DNA from: COMBO-56-21 sp041559015
Lineage (GTDB): Archaea > Thermoplasmatota > Thermoplasmata > UBA10834
Length of the DNA stretch: 5,610 nt
NCBI GenBank assembly: GCA_041559015.1
Contig: JBFFED010000063.1
Coordinates: 1 to 5,610 of the forward strand
Direction of reading: 5' to 3'
The notes beneath the pieces are model-generated. The model was not told the origin of the DNA. It did not search any database and worked only from the letters and a program-made list of their open reading frames with translations. Below, piece by piece: positions 1 to 4,532 of this stretch (positions within the stretch are counted from its first letter, which is position 1; every line of letters begins with the position of its first letter). The position numbers and the translations under genes are program-made.

Positions 1-39
1 CACCCCTGGCTCGAGCCCGGTGATGATCTGCTTCTTCAT
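1..39 (-). CDS. 5' end of an unidentified protein gene, cut by the window edge
   Basis: An ATG at 39-37 opens a frame that stays open to the window edge and reads MKKQIITGLEPGV. The fragment is too short to assign a family. It runs in the same direction as the exchanger gene, which ends 81 bases upstream, so it could be read by readthrough or from its own promoter (see the AT-rich box at 83-92). The frame is also open back to the exchanger stop codon at 121-123, but the intervening stretch has no ATG, GTG or TTG in frame, so the ATG is the only reasonable start. A GGTG four-mer lies about ten bases before it, a weak ribosome-binding candidate. I cannot say what the product does. Confidence 0.4.
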   Translation of the reverse strand, partial: MKKQIITGLEPGV

Positions 40-82
40 GCGAACAGCACCATCCTTACAGCTCCTCGGAGATGCAAGTGAG

Positions 83-92
83 GATAGATAAG
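83..92 (-). promoter_or_regulatory. Possible TATA box for the partial gene at the left edge
   Basis: On the minus strand the sequence reads CTTATCTATC, the most AT-rich stretch between the exchanger stop and the ATG at 39. Transcription starting about 26 bases downstream would give a leader of roughly 20-25 bases. The match to an archaeal TATA element is loose, so this is tentative. Confidence 0.22.
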
Positions 93-120
93 CTCGATGG
101 ACGACCCTTGTCGTATCAGG

Positions 121-1191
121 TCATGTCAGGGCGAGAAGGGCAACTGACAGCACCATCCCGAAGTAGGTGCTCATGAGCACTACGCCCCCGAGCTGCGTTA
201 TCCTCATGCCCTTGAGCATGAAGACCAGCACCAAGAATGTGGAGAGGTTCAGGACGACGATGAGTGGCAGGATCTGCGCCTGGCCGAATTCGAAGGGTTT
301 GGCTATACCCATGAGGCCGAGGGTCAGCAGGACCGTTACGATGCTTGCGCCTATGCCCTCCCCCAACGCAAGGTCTGCGAAACCCCTCCTGGCCGCATGG
401 TAGGACGCGGCTATGTCGGGGAGCGTCGTCCCGATCGCGACGACTGATATCCCAAGGAGCCAGGGGTCTATTCCGAAGTCCTCGGTCAATGTCAGGGCCC
501 CCCTGACGACGAACTCAGCGCCCATGACGGTCCACAGGATCCCGAAGACAAGCCACTGCGGCCCCGCCCTTATCTCGATCTTCCGGCCGAATATGTTCCC
601 CATCAGCTCTAGCTGTATCATGGCGTCCTCCATGCTCTTCTCGAGCTGCTTCTCGTCCGCTCCTCGCTTGACCAGGAGCAGGTTCATGGTGTACGGGACG
701 AAGAGTATCATGAGGGCGACGCCCTCGAAGAACGACAAGGCGCCATCGAGCAACAGTACGGATGCGACGATGGTGACCGTCATGAGGAAAACGGCGTCGC
801 GCATTATCATCTCCCTCGTCACATTCAGGGGCACTATGATGGCCGTGAGGCCTATCACGAACGCGATTGTGACGACGTTCGATGCGATCCCGTTGCCCAG
901 GGCCAGTCCCTCTGCCCCTTCCGCGAGGGCTATCAGGGAGACCAACACCTCTGGCATGGCCGCGAGGGTCGAGACGACCAGCATGCCGATGACGAATCTG
1001 CTGATGTTGAAGGACCTCGACAACGCGAGGGCGTTGTCGGTGATGAACTTCGCCCCCTGGTTCAGGACGACGAAGCCGACGGCTATTATGGGTATGACAA
1101 TAAGAGACCAAGAATCCAATTTGCCCCATCCCTTGCGCCGGTCGTCAGGTACAATATTCTGCCCCTTCTTATGGTTTTTCGAGTCCGACAC
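121..1191 (-). CDS. CaCA-superfamily cation exchanger (sodium/calcium exchanger-like membrane protein)
   Basis: This is a 356-residue polytopic membrane protein with two inverted alpha repeats, the hallmark of cation/Ca2+ exchangers, which move Ca2+ or another cation against Na+ or H+ across the cytoplasmic membrane. Alpha-1 lies at about residues 69-115 (LAAMPE 76-81, then GNGIASNVVT 99-108). Alpha-2 lies at about 247-295 (GTTLPD 254-259, then GEGIGASIVT 277-286). A charged loop at about 175-209 separates the two halves, as in prokaryotic members of 300-360 residues. Several ligand positions are unusual. The GTS part of the alpha-1 GTSxPE motif is replaced by Leu-Ala-Ala, and the Asn or Asp that ends the GSNxxN motif is Thr in both repeats. 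The transported ion is therefore uncertain. The start shown is GTG, the only start codon in the open frame ahead of the first membrane helix besides TTG at 1119 (codon 25). The TTG would remove a hydrophilic Lys-rich leader and leave room for a promoter. Family assignment is firm; substrate and start are not. Confidence 0.85.
   Translation of the reverse strand: MSDSKNHKKGQNIVPDDRRKGWGKLDSWSLIVIPIIAVGFVVLNQGAKFITDNALALSRSFNISRFVIGMLVVSTLAAMPEVLVSLIALAEGAEGLALGNGIASNVVTIAFVIGLTAIIVPLNVTREMIMRDAVFLMTVTIVASVLLLDGALSFFEGVALMILFVPYTMNLLLVKRGADEKQLEKSMEDAMIQLELMGNIFGRKIEIRAGPQWLVFGILWTVMGAEFVVRGALTLTEDFGIDPWLLGISVVAIGTTLPDIAASYHAARRGFADLALGEGIGASIVTVLLTLGLMGIAKPFEFGQAQILPLIVVLNLSTFLVLVFMLKGMRITQLGGVVLMSTYFGMVLSVALLALT
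1151..1160 (-). promoter_or_regulatory. Possible TATA box for the exchanger gene
   Basis: The minus strand reads AGAATATTGT here, an AT-rich island in GC-rich surroundings. Its centre is about 26 bases ahead of position 1130, so a transcript from it would begin after the GTG at 1191 but just before the in-frame TTG at 1119. If real, the element argues for the shorter exchanger. It could equally be chance within the coding sequence. Confidence 0.28.
1169..1179 (+). promoter_or_regulatory. Possible TATA box for the Uri-family nuclease gene
   Basis: The plus strand reads TTATGGTTTTT. It is centred about 37 bases before the ATG at 1211, which would give a leader of roughly ten bases. It overlaps the 5' end of the exchanger frame on the other strand, so both promoters of this divergent pair would sit within about 30 bases. 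Confidence 0.25.
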
Positions 1192-1210
1192 GGTCGCATG
1201 GGCAAGTTTG

Positions 1211-1696
1211 ATGCGCTCTGCCGCCCTGACCCGAGGCGTGAAAGGGATCTACTGCGTCATTGCGGCCCTCCGAGAGGCGAAGCGGATCAAGGTCGGGTCG
1301 CTGGGGAAGATCGAGTTCTCAGCGGGCGTATACGTGTATGTGGGTTCTGGGATGGCGGGGGTGGGGCACAGGATCGACAGACACAGCATGAGGCAATCTC
1401 GGAAGCGTTGGCACATTGACTACCTGATGGAGGAGGCGGAGTACATCGCCTCCGTGGCCATCCCGTGCGAGGCGAAGGAGGTCGAGTGTGGCGCGGCCCT
1501 CGCCCTCAGTCATGATGAGGGGGCGATAGGCACCGTGAAGGGCTTCGGCTGCTCAGATTGCGACTGCGGCTCACACCTCATCTTCTTTGGAGACGTCGAC
1601 CCCGAATCGGTGGCGGAGACGGTGTCCCTCCGGCTCTCCATGCTCAAGTGCGTCTACCCGAGCAAGGAAGCCGGTGGTTCCTGGACGGCCCCCTGA
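1211..1696 (+). CDS. Uri superfamily endonuclease, DUF123 / GIY-YIG fold (COG1833)
   Basis: The product has 161 residues and matches the DUF123 (Uri) group of the GIY-YIG nuclease superfamily along its length. The GIY element is KGIYCV at residues 11-16, and the YIG-like element is YVYVGSG at 41-47. Arg54 and Arg57-His58 follow (RIDRH), then the family-typical WHIDYL at 67-72, ECGAAL at 92-97, and a Cys-rich block GFGCSDCDCGSHLIFF at 111-126. The Cys block and the conserved His122 are a signature of this family, whose members are predicted DNA nucleases, stand-alone in archaea and sometimes fused to endonuclease III in bacteria. Its exact substrate is not known to me. ATG at 1211 is chosen; TTG at 1208 and GTG at 1238 are in frame, and the GTG would start one codon before KGIY. 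The open frame continues far upstream, but that part is antisense to the exchanger gene. The gene diverges from the exchanger and lies 44 bases before the DUF1614 gene. Confidence 0.88.
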   Translation: MRSAALTRGVKGIYCVIAALREAKRIKVGSLGKIEFSAGVYVYVGSGMAGVGHRIDRHSMRQSRKRWHIDYLMEEAEYIASVAIPCEAKEVECGAALALSHDEGAIGTVKGFGCSDCDCGSHLIFFGDVDPESVAETVSLRLSMLKCVYPSKEAGGSWTAP

Positions 1697-1705
1697 AGGC
1701 ACTAG

Positions 1706-1714
1706 TTTTTTATT
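1706..1714 (+). promoter_or_regulatory. TATA box of the DUF1614 gene, with a T6 run that may also end the upstream transcript
   Basis: The sequence TTTTTTATT sits 27-35 bases before the ATG at 1741, the right place for a TATA box driving a leaderless or nearly leaderless mRNA. The T6 run (1706-1711) begins ten bases after the nuclease stop codon, and U-rich tracts are the usual archaeal termination signal. One element could thus serve both genes in a 44-base gap. A weak AGGG at 1729-1732 is the only Shine-Dalgarno-like match. Confidence 0.5.
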
Positions 1715-1740
1715 GCGAGTCCCTCGTTAGGGTACTTGAA

Positions 1741-2514
1741 ATGGCGCAGGAGTCGGAGCTCACCCTGGTATTCATATTGAGCGGGCTGGTTCTCCTCTTC
1801 ATATACCTGTACATAACGACGATCGAGAAGGTCCTGGAGAGAGTGGGTTTCACCAAGGGTGAGGCCAGCAGCATACTCTTCCTCACGCTCTTCTTCGGCT
1901 GGGTCACCATACCGATATTCCCGCACTCAAGCGGATGGTGGATCGGCATGAGCCTGGGCGGAGCTATCATACCAATCATGATCTGCGTCGTCCTCCTGAA
2001 GTCCAAGAGGGTGCCCATGGCCGAGGGGTTCATCGGGCTGGTCATTGTCGCAACCATCACTTACTTCATCACGAGGGCGGAAGAGGGCGTCGGGATAGTC
2101 GCCGACATCCCATGGGCCTTCATGCCCGCCGTGGCCGCAGGACTGTATTCCGTCTCGACGTTCTGGATTGATGTGAGGAGGGCTGCGCCCCTGGCATACT
2201 TCTCGGGCGTGACAGGGACCCTAGTGGGTGCGGACGTGTTCCACCTGCAGGAGATACTCAACTATCCCCCACCTCCGGACAGCACGTTCGCGCTGCTCAG
2301 CATTGGCGGTGCGAACATATTCGATATGGTGTACATCACGGGCATCGTCGCGGTCCTCGTCGGGGTGTTGATCTTCTGGTACGATAGACAGCGGAGGAAG
2401 CTCGGCTTCGAGAGTTTCGTAGCCGACTGGCGCGCAGGCGCGGAGGGCCTTCCGTATGCGAAGGACCCCTCACCGTCCATGACTTTGCGCCCCGACAGGA
2501 AGGGCAGGCTCTAG
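1741..2514 (+). CDS. DUF1614 domain-containing integral membrane protein
   Basis: The 257-residue product is a multi-pass membrane protein that I recognise as DUF1614 from its conserved glycine-rich blocks. These are GGAIIPI at residues 73-79, YFSGVTGTLVGADV at 153-166 and SIGGANIFDMVYITGI at 187-202. About seven hydrophobic stretches are visible (near 8-26, 44-61, 67-86, 96-111, 122-142, 153-170 and 195-213). A basic, hydrophilic tail of about 43 residues follows, probably cytoplasmic by the positive-inside rule. The biochemical role of the family is unknown to me; the paired glycine and acidic motifs inside membrane segments suggest a channel or transporter, which is inference. The ATG at 1741 is preferred. 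The frame is open further upstream, but that part overlaps the nuclease gene and is Arg-rich, unlike a membrane protein N-terminus. The TATA box spacing also fits 1741. The gene converges on the MFS gene, with overlapping stop codons. Confidence 0.85.
   Translation: MAQESELTLVFILSGLVLLFIYLYITTIEKVLERVGFTKGEASSILFLTLFFGWVTIPIFPHSSGWWIGMSLGGAIIPIMICVVLLKSKRVPMAEGFIGLVIVATITYFITRAEEGVGIVADIPWAFMPAVAAGLYSVSTFWIDVRRAAPLAYFSGVTGTLVGADVFHLQEILNYPPPPDSTFALLSIGGANIFDMVYITGIVAVLVGVLIFWYDRQRRKLGFESFVADWRAGAEGLPYAKDPSPSMTLRPDRKGRL
2511..2514. other. Shared palindromic stop: CTAG ends two convergent genes
   Basis: The four bases CTAG are self-complementary. TAG at 2512-2514 ends the DUF1614 gene on the plus strand, and TAG read from 2513 to 2511 ends the MFS gene on the minus strand. 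The two coding regions therefore overlap by four bases with no intergenic space. Any terminator for either gene must lie inside the other gene. Confidence 0.85.
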
Positions 2515-3722
2515 GTCTCTTGATGCGCTCGGGGCGCTCTTGCGGCCCTGCCCGCGTATGCTATGGCCACAACGGACGCGAGAGCGAGCGCGGATGCGAT
2601 GAGGAACGCATAGGTCGGATTGCCGGTCGCTTCCGCAACCATCCCCGAGGCGCCCACGAAGGCCGCGCCCCCGCCCAGCTGGAAGCCGAAGAGTATCCCG
2701 AACGCGGTCCCGCGCTCCTCCACGCTGGTCACGTCGCTGACGATGGCGAAGAGCGCGGGATATGTGATGAACAGCAGGGCCCCGTAGAACACCAACGCGG
2801 GCCCGACGATGAGCCAGCTGGTGGACAAACCAAGCACCGCGACCCCGACTGCTGAGACTGCATACCCTGCGACGAGCAGACGCGTCTTGCCGTATGCGGC
2901 GCTGAACCTTCCGAAGAGGTACGACGTGACCGTTCCGACGCCTATCCATATCGCGAACATCAGGTCTGCCGTGCCTGGAGACCAGCCACCCTCGGTTGTC
3001 AGGTTCGCAGGTCCGAAGTAGCTGGTGATCTGGTAGAGCGCGCCCCCCGCGACGATAGGCGCCACCAGCGGGAGCATCTTCAAGAGAGTTCGTCCAGAGC
3101 TGACGGTCTGTCTCCTCACAGGCGCCCTCGTACGGACGCTGCTGTCATTGATCAGCAGGCTCCCCAACAGCACAGCGGTGAAGTTCAACCCGGCCCAGAG
3201 TATGCAGGGCGCCTTCCATCCGAAGGCCTCCCCCAGGAACCCGGAGGTGCCAAGGGCGACTATGACGCCGAAGTTGCCGACGCCGCTCTGGACGCCCAGC
3301 GCGGTTTCCAGGTACTCTCCGGAATACTCGCGCGTTATCCAGCTCGTGCCCACCGGATGATAGAAGGAAGCGCCGACCCTCATCACGCCCACTGCAAGGA
3401 ACAACCCGACGAACTCGTCCACGAAAAGCAGGAGCACAAACGAGAGGCCCATCAACCCGGCGCCCAGTTCGAGAAGGTACCTGGAGGACACGCGGTCCGC
3501 GAATCTCCCGACTAAGTATTGCACGGCGACAGTGATGATCAGGGCGAACCCGAGCAGGCCGACCTCGTAGTACGAAATCCCCATGACGTGCATCAGAATC
3601 GGTATCAAGGCGACCAGGGTCATGAGGGTCCCATCGTTGCACGCGTGATGGAAGCTTATGACCCAAAGCAGCCTCGGAGGTTTCGGCATTCTGTTCAGAG
3701 GTCGGCAACAGCGAAGCCACAT
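2511..3722 (-). CDS. Major facilitator superfamily transporter, fosmidomycin-resistance (Fsr)-like
   Basis: The product of 403 residues has the length and hydrophobicity of a 12-helix MFS permease, a secondary transporter of the cytoplasmic membrane. Near the N-terminus, in the first helix, is HHACNDG (residues 25-31), similar to the His-x-x-Asn-Asp signature of Fsr-like permeases. The loop between helices 2 and 3 carries GRFADR (72-77), the MFS motif A core. ASFYHPVGTSW, further on, resembles the family motif in the fourth helix region. A charged central loop (DSSVRTRAPVRRQ) divides the two six-helix halves, and the second half contains another motif-A-like GRFSAAYGKTR. The natural substrate cannot be read from the sequence. 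Three starts are possible: GTG at 3773, ATG at 3722 and ATG at 3689 (392 residues, MPKPPRLLW). I use 3722 because GGAG lies nine bases before it; the TATA-like box at 3740-3749 falls inside the GTG version and argues against that one. The ATG at 3689 would fit transcription starting near 3718. Confidence 0.82.
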   Translation of the reverse strand: MWLRCCRPLNRMPKPPRLLWVISFHHACNDGTLMTLVALIPILMHVMGISYYEVGLLGFALIITVAVQYLVGRFADRVSSRYLLELGAGLMGLSFVLLLFVDEFVGLFLAVGVMRVGASFYHPVGTSWITREYSGEYLETALGVQSGVGNFGVIVALGTSGFLGEAFGWKAPCILWAGLNFTAVLLGSLLINDSSVRTRAPVRRQTVSSGRTLLKMLPLVAPIVAGGALYQITSYFGPANLTTEGGWSPGTADLMFAIWIGVGTVTSYLFGRFSAAYGKTRLLVAGYAVSAVGVAVLGLSTSWLIVGPALVFYGALLFITYPALFAIVSDVTSVEERGTAFGILFGFQLGGGAAFVGASGMVAEATGNPTYAFLIASALALASVVAIAYAGRAARAPRAHQET

Positions 3723-3739
3723 AATTCCCTTCTCCGAAA

Positions 3740-3749
3740 GTATTATTCG
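3740..3749 (-). promoter_or_regulatory. Possible TATA box for the MFS transporter gene
   Basis: The minus strand reads CGAATAATAC, an AT-rich box in GC-rich DNA. It is centred 22 bases before the ATG at 3722 and 55 bases before the ATG at 3689. GGAG at 3735-3732 lies between the box and the first ATG. The spacing does not settle which ATG is used. Confidence 0.38.
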
Positions 3750-3871
3750 CCCACCAGCGCGTCTTCCAGACACGTGCGATTCCCGAGGGGATGCGACCCG
3801 TTGACTTTGCGTGCACTGCCTGACATTCTACAGGACACTGCGACAGGAACGAATGAGATGACCTGTGAACA

Positions 3872-3897
3872 GGCTCGGACACGATCCGGCAGGAGCC
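3872..3897. other. Small nested stem-loop
   Basis: GGCTC at 3872-3876 pairs with GAGCC at 3893-3897, and between them GGA and TCC can pair around a five-base CACGA loop. The structure is modest and could arise by chance in GC-rich DNA. It is recorded because no coding gene explains the surrounding stretch. Confidence 0.2.
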
Positions 3898-3946
3898 TAT
3901 TGCAATGCGCGGATCAGGCGCGTCTGTCGACGCCTAGCATGCTTTC

Positions 3947-4093
3947 ATGGGCCCGAGAGCATGGAGCAACGAGGTGTCCCCGAGGTTCTCGGAGACATAT
4001 GTGATGGACGAGTGGACTGCAGAAGGACGCTATGGGTATCTGTGCCAGATGTGTTCGTCGGACTTGATCGCATCCAGCATATGCGCAATATAG
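3947..4093 (+). CDS. Candidate 48-residue protein with a CxxC pair; may be a gene remnant
   Basis: An ATG at 3947 opens 48 codons ending in TAG at 4091-4093. The product is acidic and aromatic in the middle (SETYVMDEWTAEGRYGY) and then has CQMC followed by a third Cys ten residues later. About 33 of 48 codons end in G or C, close to the neighbouring real genes, while the competing 86-codon frame that overlaps it is less biased. The YxC-x-x-C arrangement resembles one half of a zinc knuckle, but the second Cys pair is missing, so it could be the tail of a decayed zinc-ribbon protein. A second in-frame ATG at 4004 would give 29 residues. No Shine-Dalgarno site or clear TATA box precedes either start. 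I do not recognise a family. Confidence 0.28.
   Translation: MGPRAWSNEVSPRFSETYVMDEWTAEGRYGYLCQMCSSDLIASSICAI
3975..3997. other. Near-perfect inverted repeat (hairpin)
   Basis: TGTC-C-CCGAG, a GTT loop, then CTCGG-A-GACA form a stem of nine base pairs with one C/A mismatch. It lies inside the 48-codon candidate ORF. There is no T-run after it on either strand, so it does not look like a bacterial-style terminator. It may be an RNA structure, a protein-binding dyad or chance. Confidence 0.35.
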
Positions 4094-4114
4094 AAAGAAG
4101 AAGAAAGAGATTTG
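4092..4114 (-). terminator. Pyrimidine/T-rich tract, possible terminator for the minus-strand peptide genes
   Basis: Read on the minus strand this tract is almost entirely T and C (CTCTTTCTTCTTCTTTC). It begins about 50 bases after the stop codon of the 32-residue peptide gene. Archaeal transcripts commonly end at U-rich tracts without a stem. The T runs are only three long and interrupted, so this is a weak call. Confidence 0.25.
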
Positions 4115-4165
4115 GTGGAGTTTAATCTCAGGATTTCAGACGGGTTCCAGCCAGGTTTCGCGCAA

Positions 4166-4264
4166 TCATCTTGACTTGGCCGCACGGACTTCCTTGCCCA
4201 TGTGGTATTCTCGGATCTTCGCGGCCTTCCTAGCTTTGTTCGAAGTTCTCTTCATTTTCGCCAT
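4166..4264 (-). CDS. Tiny Lys/Arg-rich basic peptide (32 residues)
   Basis: The frame from ATG at 4264 to TGA at 4166-4168 encodes a 32-residue peptide. It begins MAKMKRTSNKARKAAK, continues with IREYHMGKEVR and ends AAKSR. More than a third of its residues are Lys or Arg against only two Glu, so it should bind nucleic acid or another polyanion and could form an amphipathic helix; this is inference from composition. I do not recognise a family. The frame is open upstream through the lysine repeat of the preceding gene, where it gives poly-Glu, clearly a shadow. An in-frame GTG at 4298-4300 would give a 44-residue form (VSYPLFSGRFLE ahead of MAKMK), but it has no spaced ribosome site. The gene starts 41 bases after the stop of the CGKCG peptide gene and probably shares its transcript. 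AGGT lies 10-13 bases ahead of the ATG. Confidence 0.5.
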   Translation of the reverse strand: MAKMKRTSNKARKAAKIREYHMGKEVRAAKSR

Positions 4265-4305
4265 TTCGAGAAACCTGCCCGAAAACAGAGGGTAGCTCAC
4301 ACCTC

Positions 4306-4392
4306 TTACTTCTTCTTCTTCTTCTTCTTGACTGCCTTCTTCTTCTTGACTGCCTTCTTCTTTGTTTTCTTTCCGCACTTTCCACAAGACAT
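4306..4392 (-). CDS. Tiny CGKCG-polylysine peptide (28 residues)
   Basis: The gene runs from ATG at 4392 to TAA at 4306-4308. The peptide starts MSCGKCGKKTKKK, then has two AVKKKK-type units and ends in a run of seven lysines, 19 lysines in all. It has two cysteines (CGKC) that could bind a metal or form a disulfide, but a single CxxC would need a partner for a four-Cys zinc site. A perfect AGGAGG lies seven bases before the ATG, the strongest ribosome site in the window, and this is the main evidence that it is translated. The tail resembles the Lys/Ala tails of H1-like or HU-like chromatin proteins, with no globular domain attached. A role at DNA, RNA or the ribosome is inference. The frame is open upstream to an ATG at 4512 (68 residues). 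Because the ribosome site sits inside that extension, the 28-residue form is preferred. Confidence 0.58.
   Translation of the reverse strand: MSCGKCGKKTKKKAVKKKKAVKKKKKKK
4311..4368. repeat. Low-complexity CTT repeat encoding the lysine tail
   Basis: On the plus strand this is CTT/TTC-rich with two copies of a TTCTTCTTCTTGACTGCC-like unit in tandem. On the minus strand the units read Ala-Val-Lys-Lys-Lys-Lys with AAG as the lysine codon throughout. Such AAG tracts are prone to slippage, so tail length may vary between strains. The +1 shifted frame gives poly-Glu and is not considered coding. Confidence 0.6.
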
Positions 4393-4399
4393 TTTTTTT

Positions 4400-4405
4400 C
4401 CTCCT
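4400..4405 (-). promoter_or_regulatory. Perfect Shine-Dalgarno site for the CGKCG-polylysine peptide
   Basis: The minus strand reads AGGAGG, then seven A residues, then ATG at 4392. This is a full match to the anti-Shine-Dalgarno core at good spacing. Most other genes in the window have weak or no such site, so its strength decides both that the tiny ORF is real and where it starts. Confidence 0.7.
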
Positions 4406-4520
4406 ATATGCCAGATCGTGTGCGTCAATCCGGCAAGGCTTGATGCATCTTCTTCGTCGACGAGCCTCTTCTGCTCAGGTTGCTGCTCCGAAGCAGACAC
4501 ATCTTTGCACATGTATGCTC

Positions 4521-4532
4521 TTATTAACTTAA
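4521..4532 (-). promoter_or_regulatory. Likely TATA box for the basic-peptide transcript
   Basis: The minus strand reads TTAAGTTAATAA. Transcription about 26 bases downstream would start near 4500, leaving a leader of roughly 110 bases before the ATG at 4392 and placing the upstream ATG at 4512 outside the mRNA. A second, weaker A-rich box (AATCAAAAGA, around 4536-4545) would instead start near 4515 and include that ATG. Confidence 0.42.

Larger units (their letters stand above)
3774..4165. other. Gene-poor stretch between the MFS gene and the basic-peptide genes
   Basis: No convincing protein of normal size lies here. Longer open frames either run antisense to the MFS 5' end or have Arg/Cys-rich, unbiased codon use. 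What is visible is a 48-codon ORF with strong GC at third positions (3947-4093), a near-perfect 23-base hairpin inside it (3975-3997), a smaller nested stem at 3872-3897, and a purine-rich tract at 4092-4114 that reads as a pyrimidine tract on the minus strand. I found no tRNA and no clear box C/D motifs. The stretch could hold an unannotated RNA, a decayed gene or a small protein gene. Confidence 0.5.

Noticed and set aside
515..1129. 204-codon minus-strand frame overlapping the exchanger
   Set aside because: Arg/His/Gly-rich product typical of a shifted frame of a GC-rich gene; the overlapping frame carries the two alpha repeats.
413..1210. Long open frame on the plus strand continuous with the nuclease gene
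   Set aside because: It is antisense to the exchanger, rich in Ser/Thr/Met/Arg with no domain, and the nuclease family length fits a start at 1211.
1558..1740. N-terminal extension of the DUF1614 frame
   Set aside because: It overlaps the nuclease coding region in another frame and is Arg/Pro-rich; the TATA box spacing supports ATG 1741.
2470..2949. 159-codon minus-strand frame at the MFS 3' end
   Set aside because: More than a fifth Arg, no family features; a shadow of the MFS gene.
3145..3882. 245-codon minus-strand frame overlapping the MFS gene
   Set aside because: Arg-rich shadow of the MFS frame without membrane segments or motifs.
4033..4083. 16-codon minus-strand ORF (MLDAIKSDEHIWHRYP) with an AT-rich box ahead of it
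   Set aside because: Too short to distinguish from chance and with no ribosome site; it lies antisense to the 48-codon ORF.
3865..4125. 86-codon plus-strand frame with several Cys residues in the gene-poor stretch
   Set aside because: Third-position composition is near even and Arg is over-represented; the overlapping 48-codon frame has the better coding bias. Neither is proven.
3774..4165. tRNA or box C/D RNA in the gene-poor stretch
   Set aside because: No cloverleaf with a T-loop-like GTTCRA arm, and no paired RUGAUGA and CUGA boxes at usable spacing were found by eye.
4311..4368. CTT repeat as a CRISPR-like or purely microsatellite element
   Set aside because: There are only two imperfect units with no spacers, and the repeat lies wholly inside an ORF with its own ribosome site and stop.
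4265..4387. Poly-Glu extension (MWKVRKENKEEGSQEEE...) of the 32-residue peptide frame
   Set aside because: It is the +1 frame of the AAG lysine repeat; the lysine frame has the perfect Shine-Dalgarno site.
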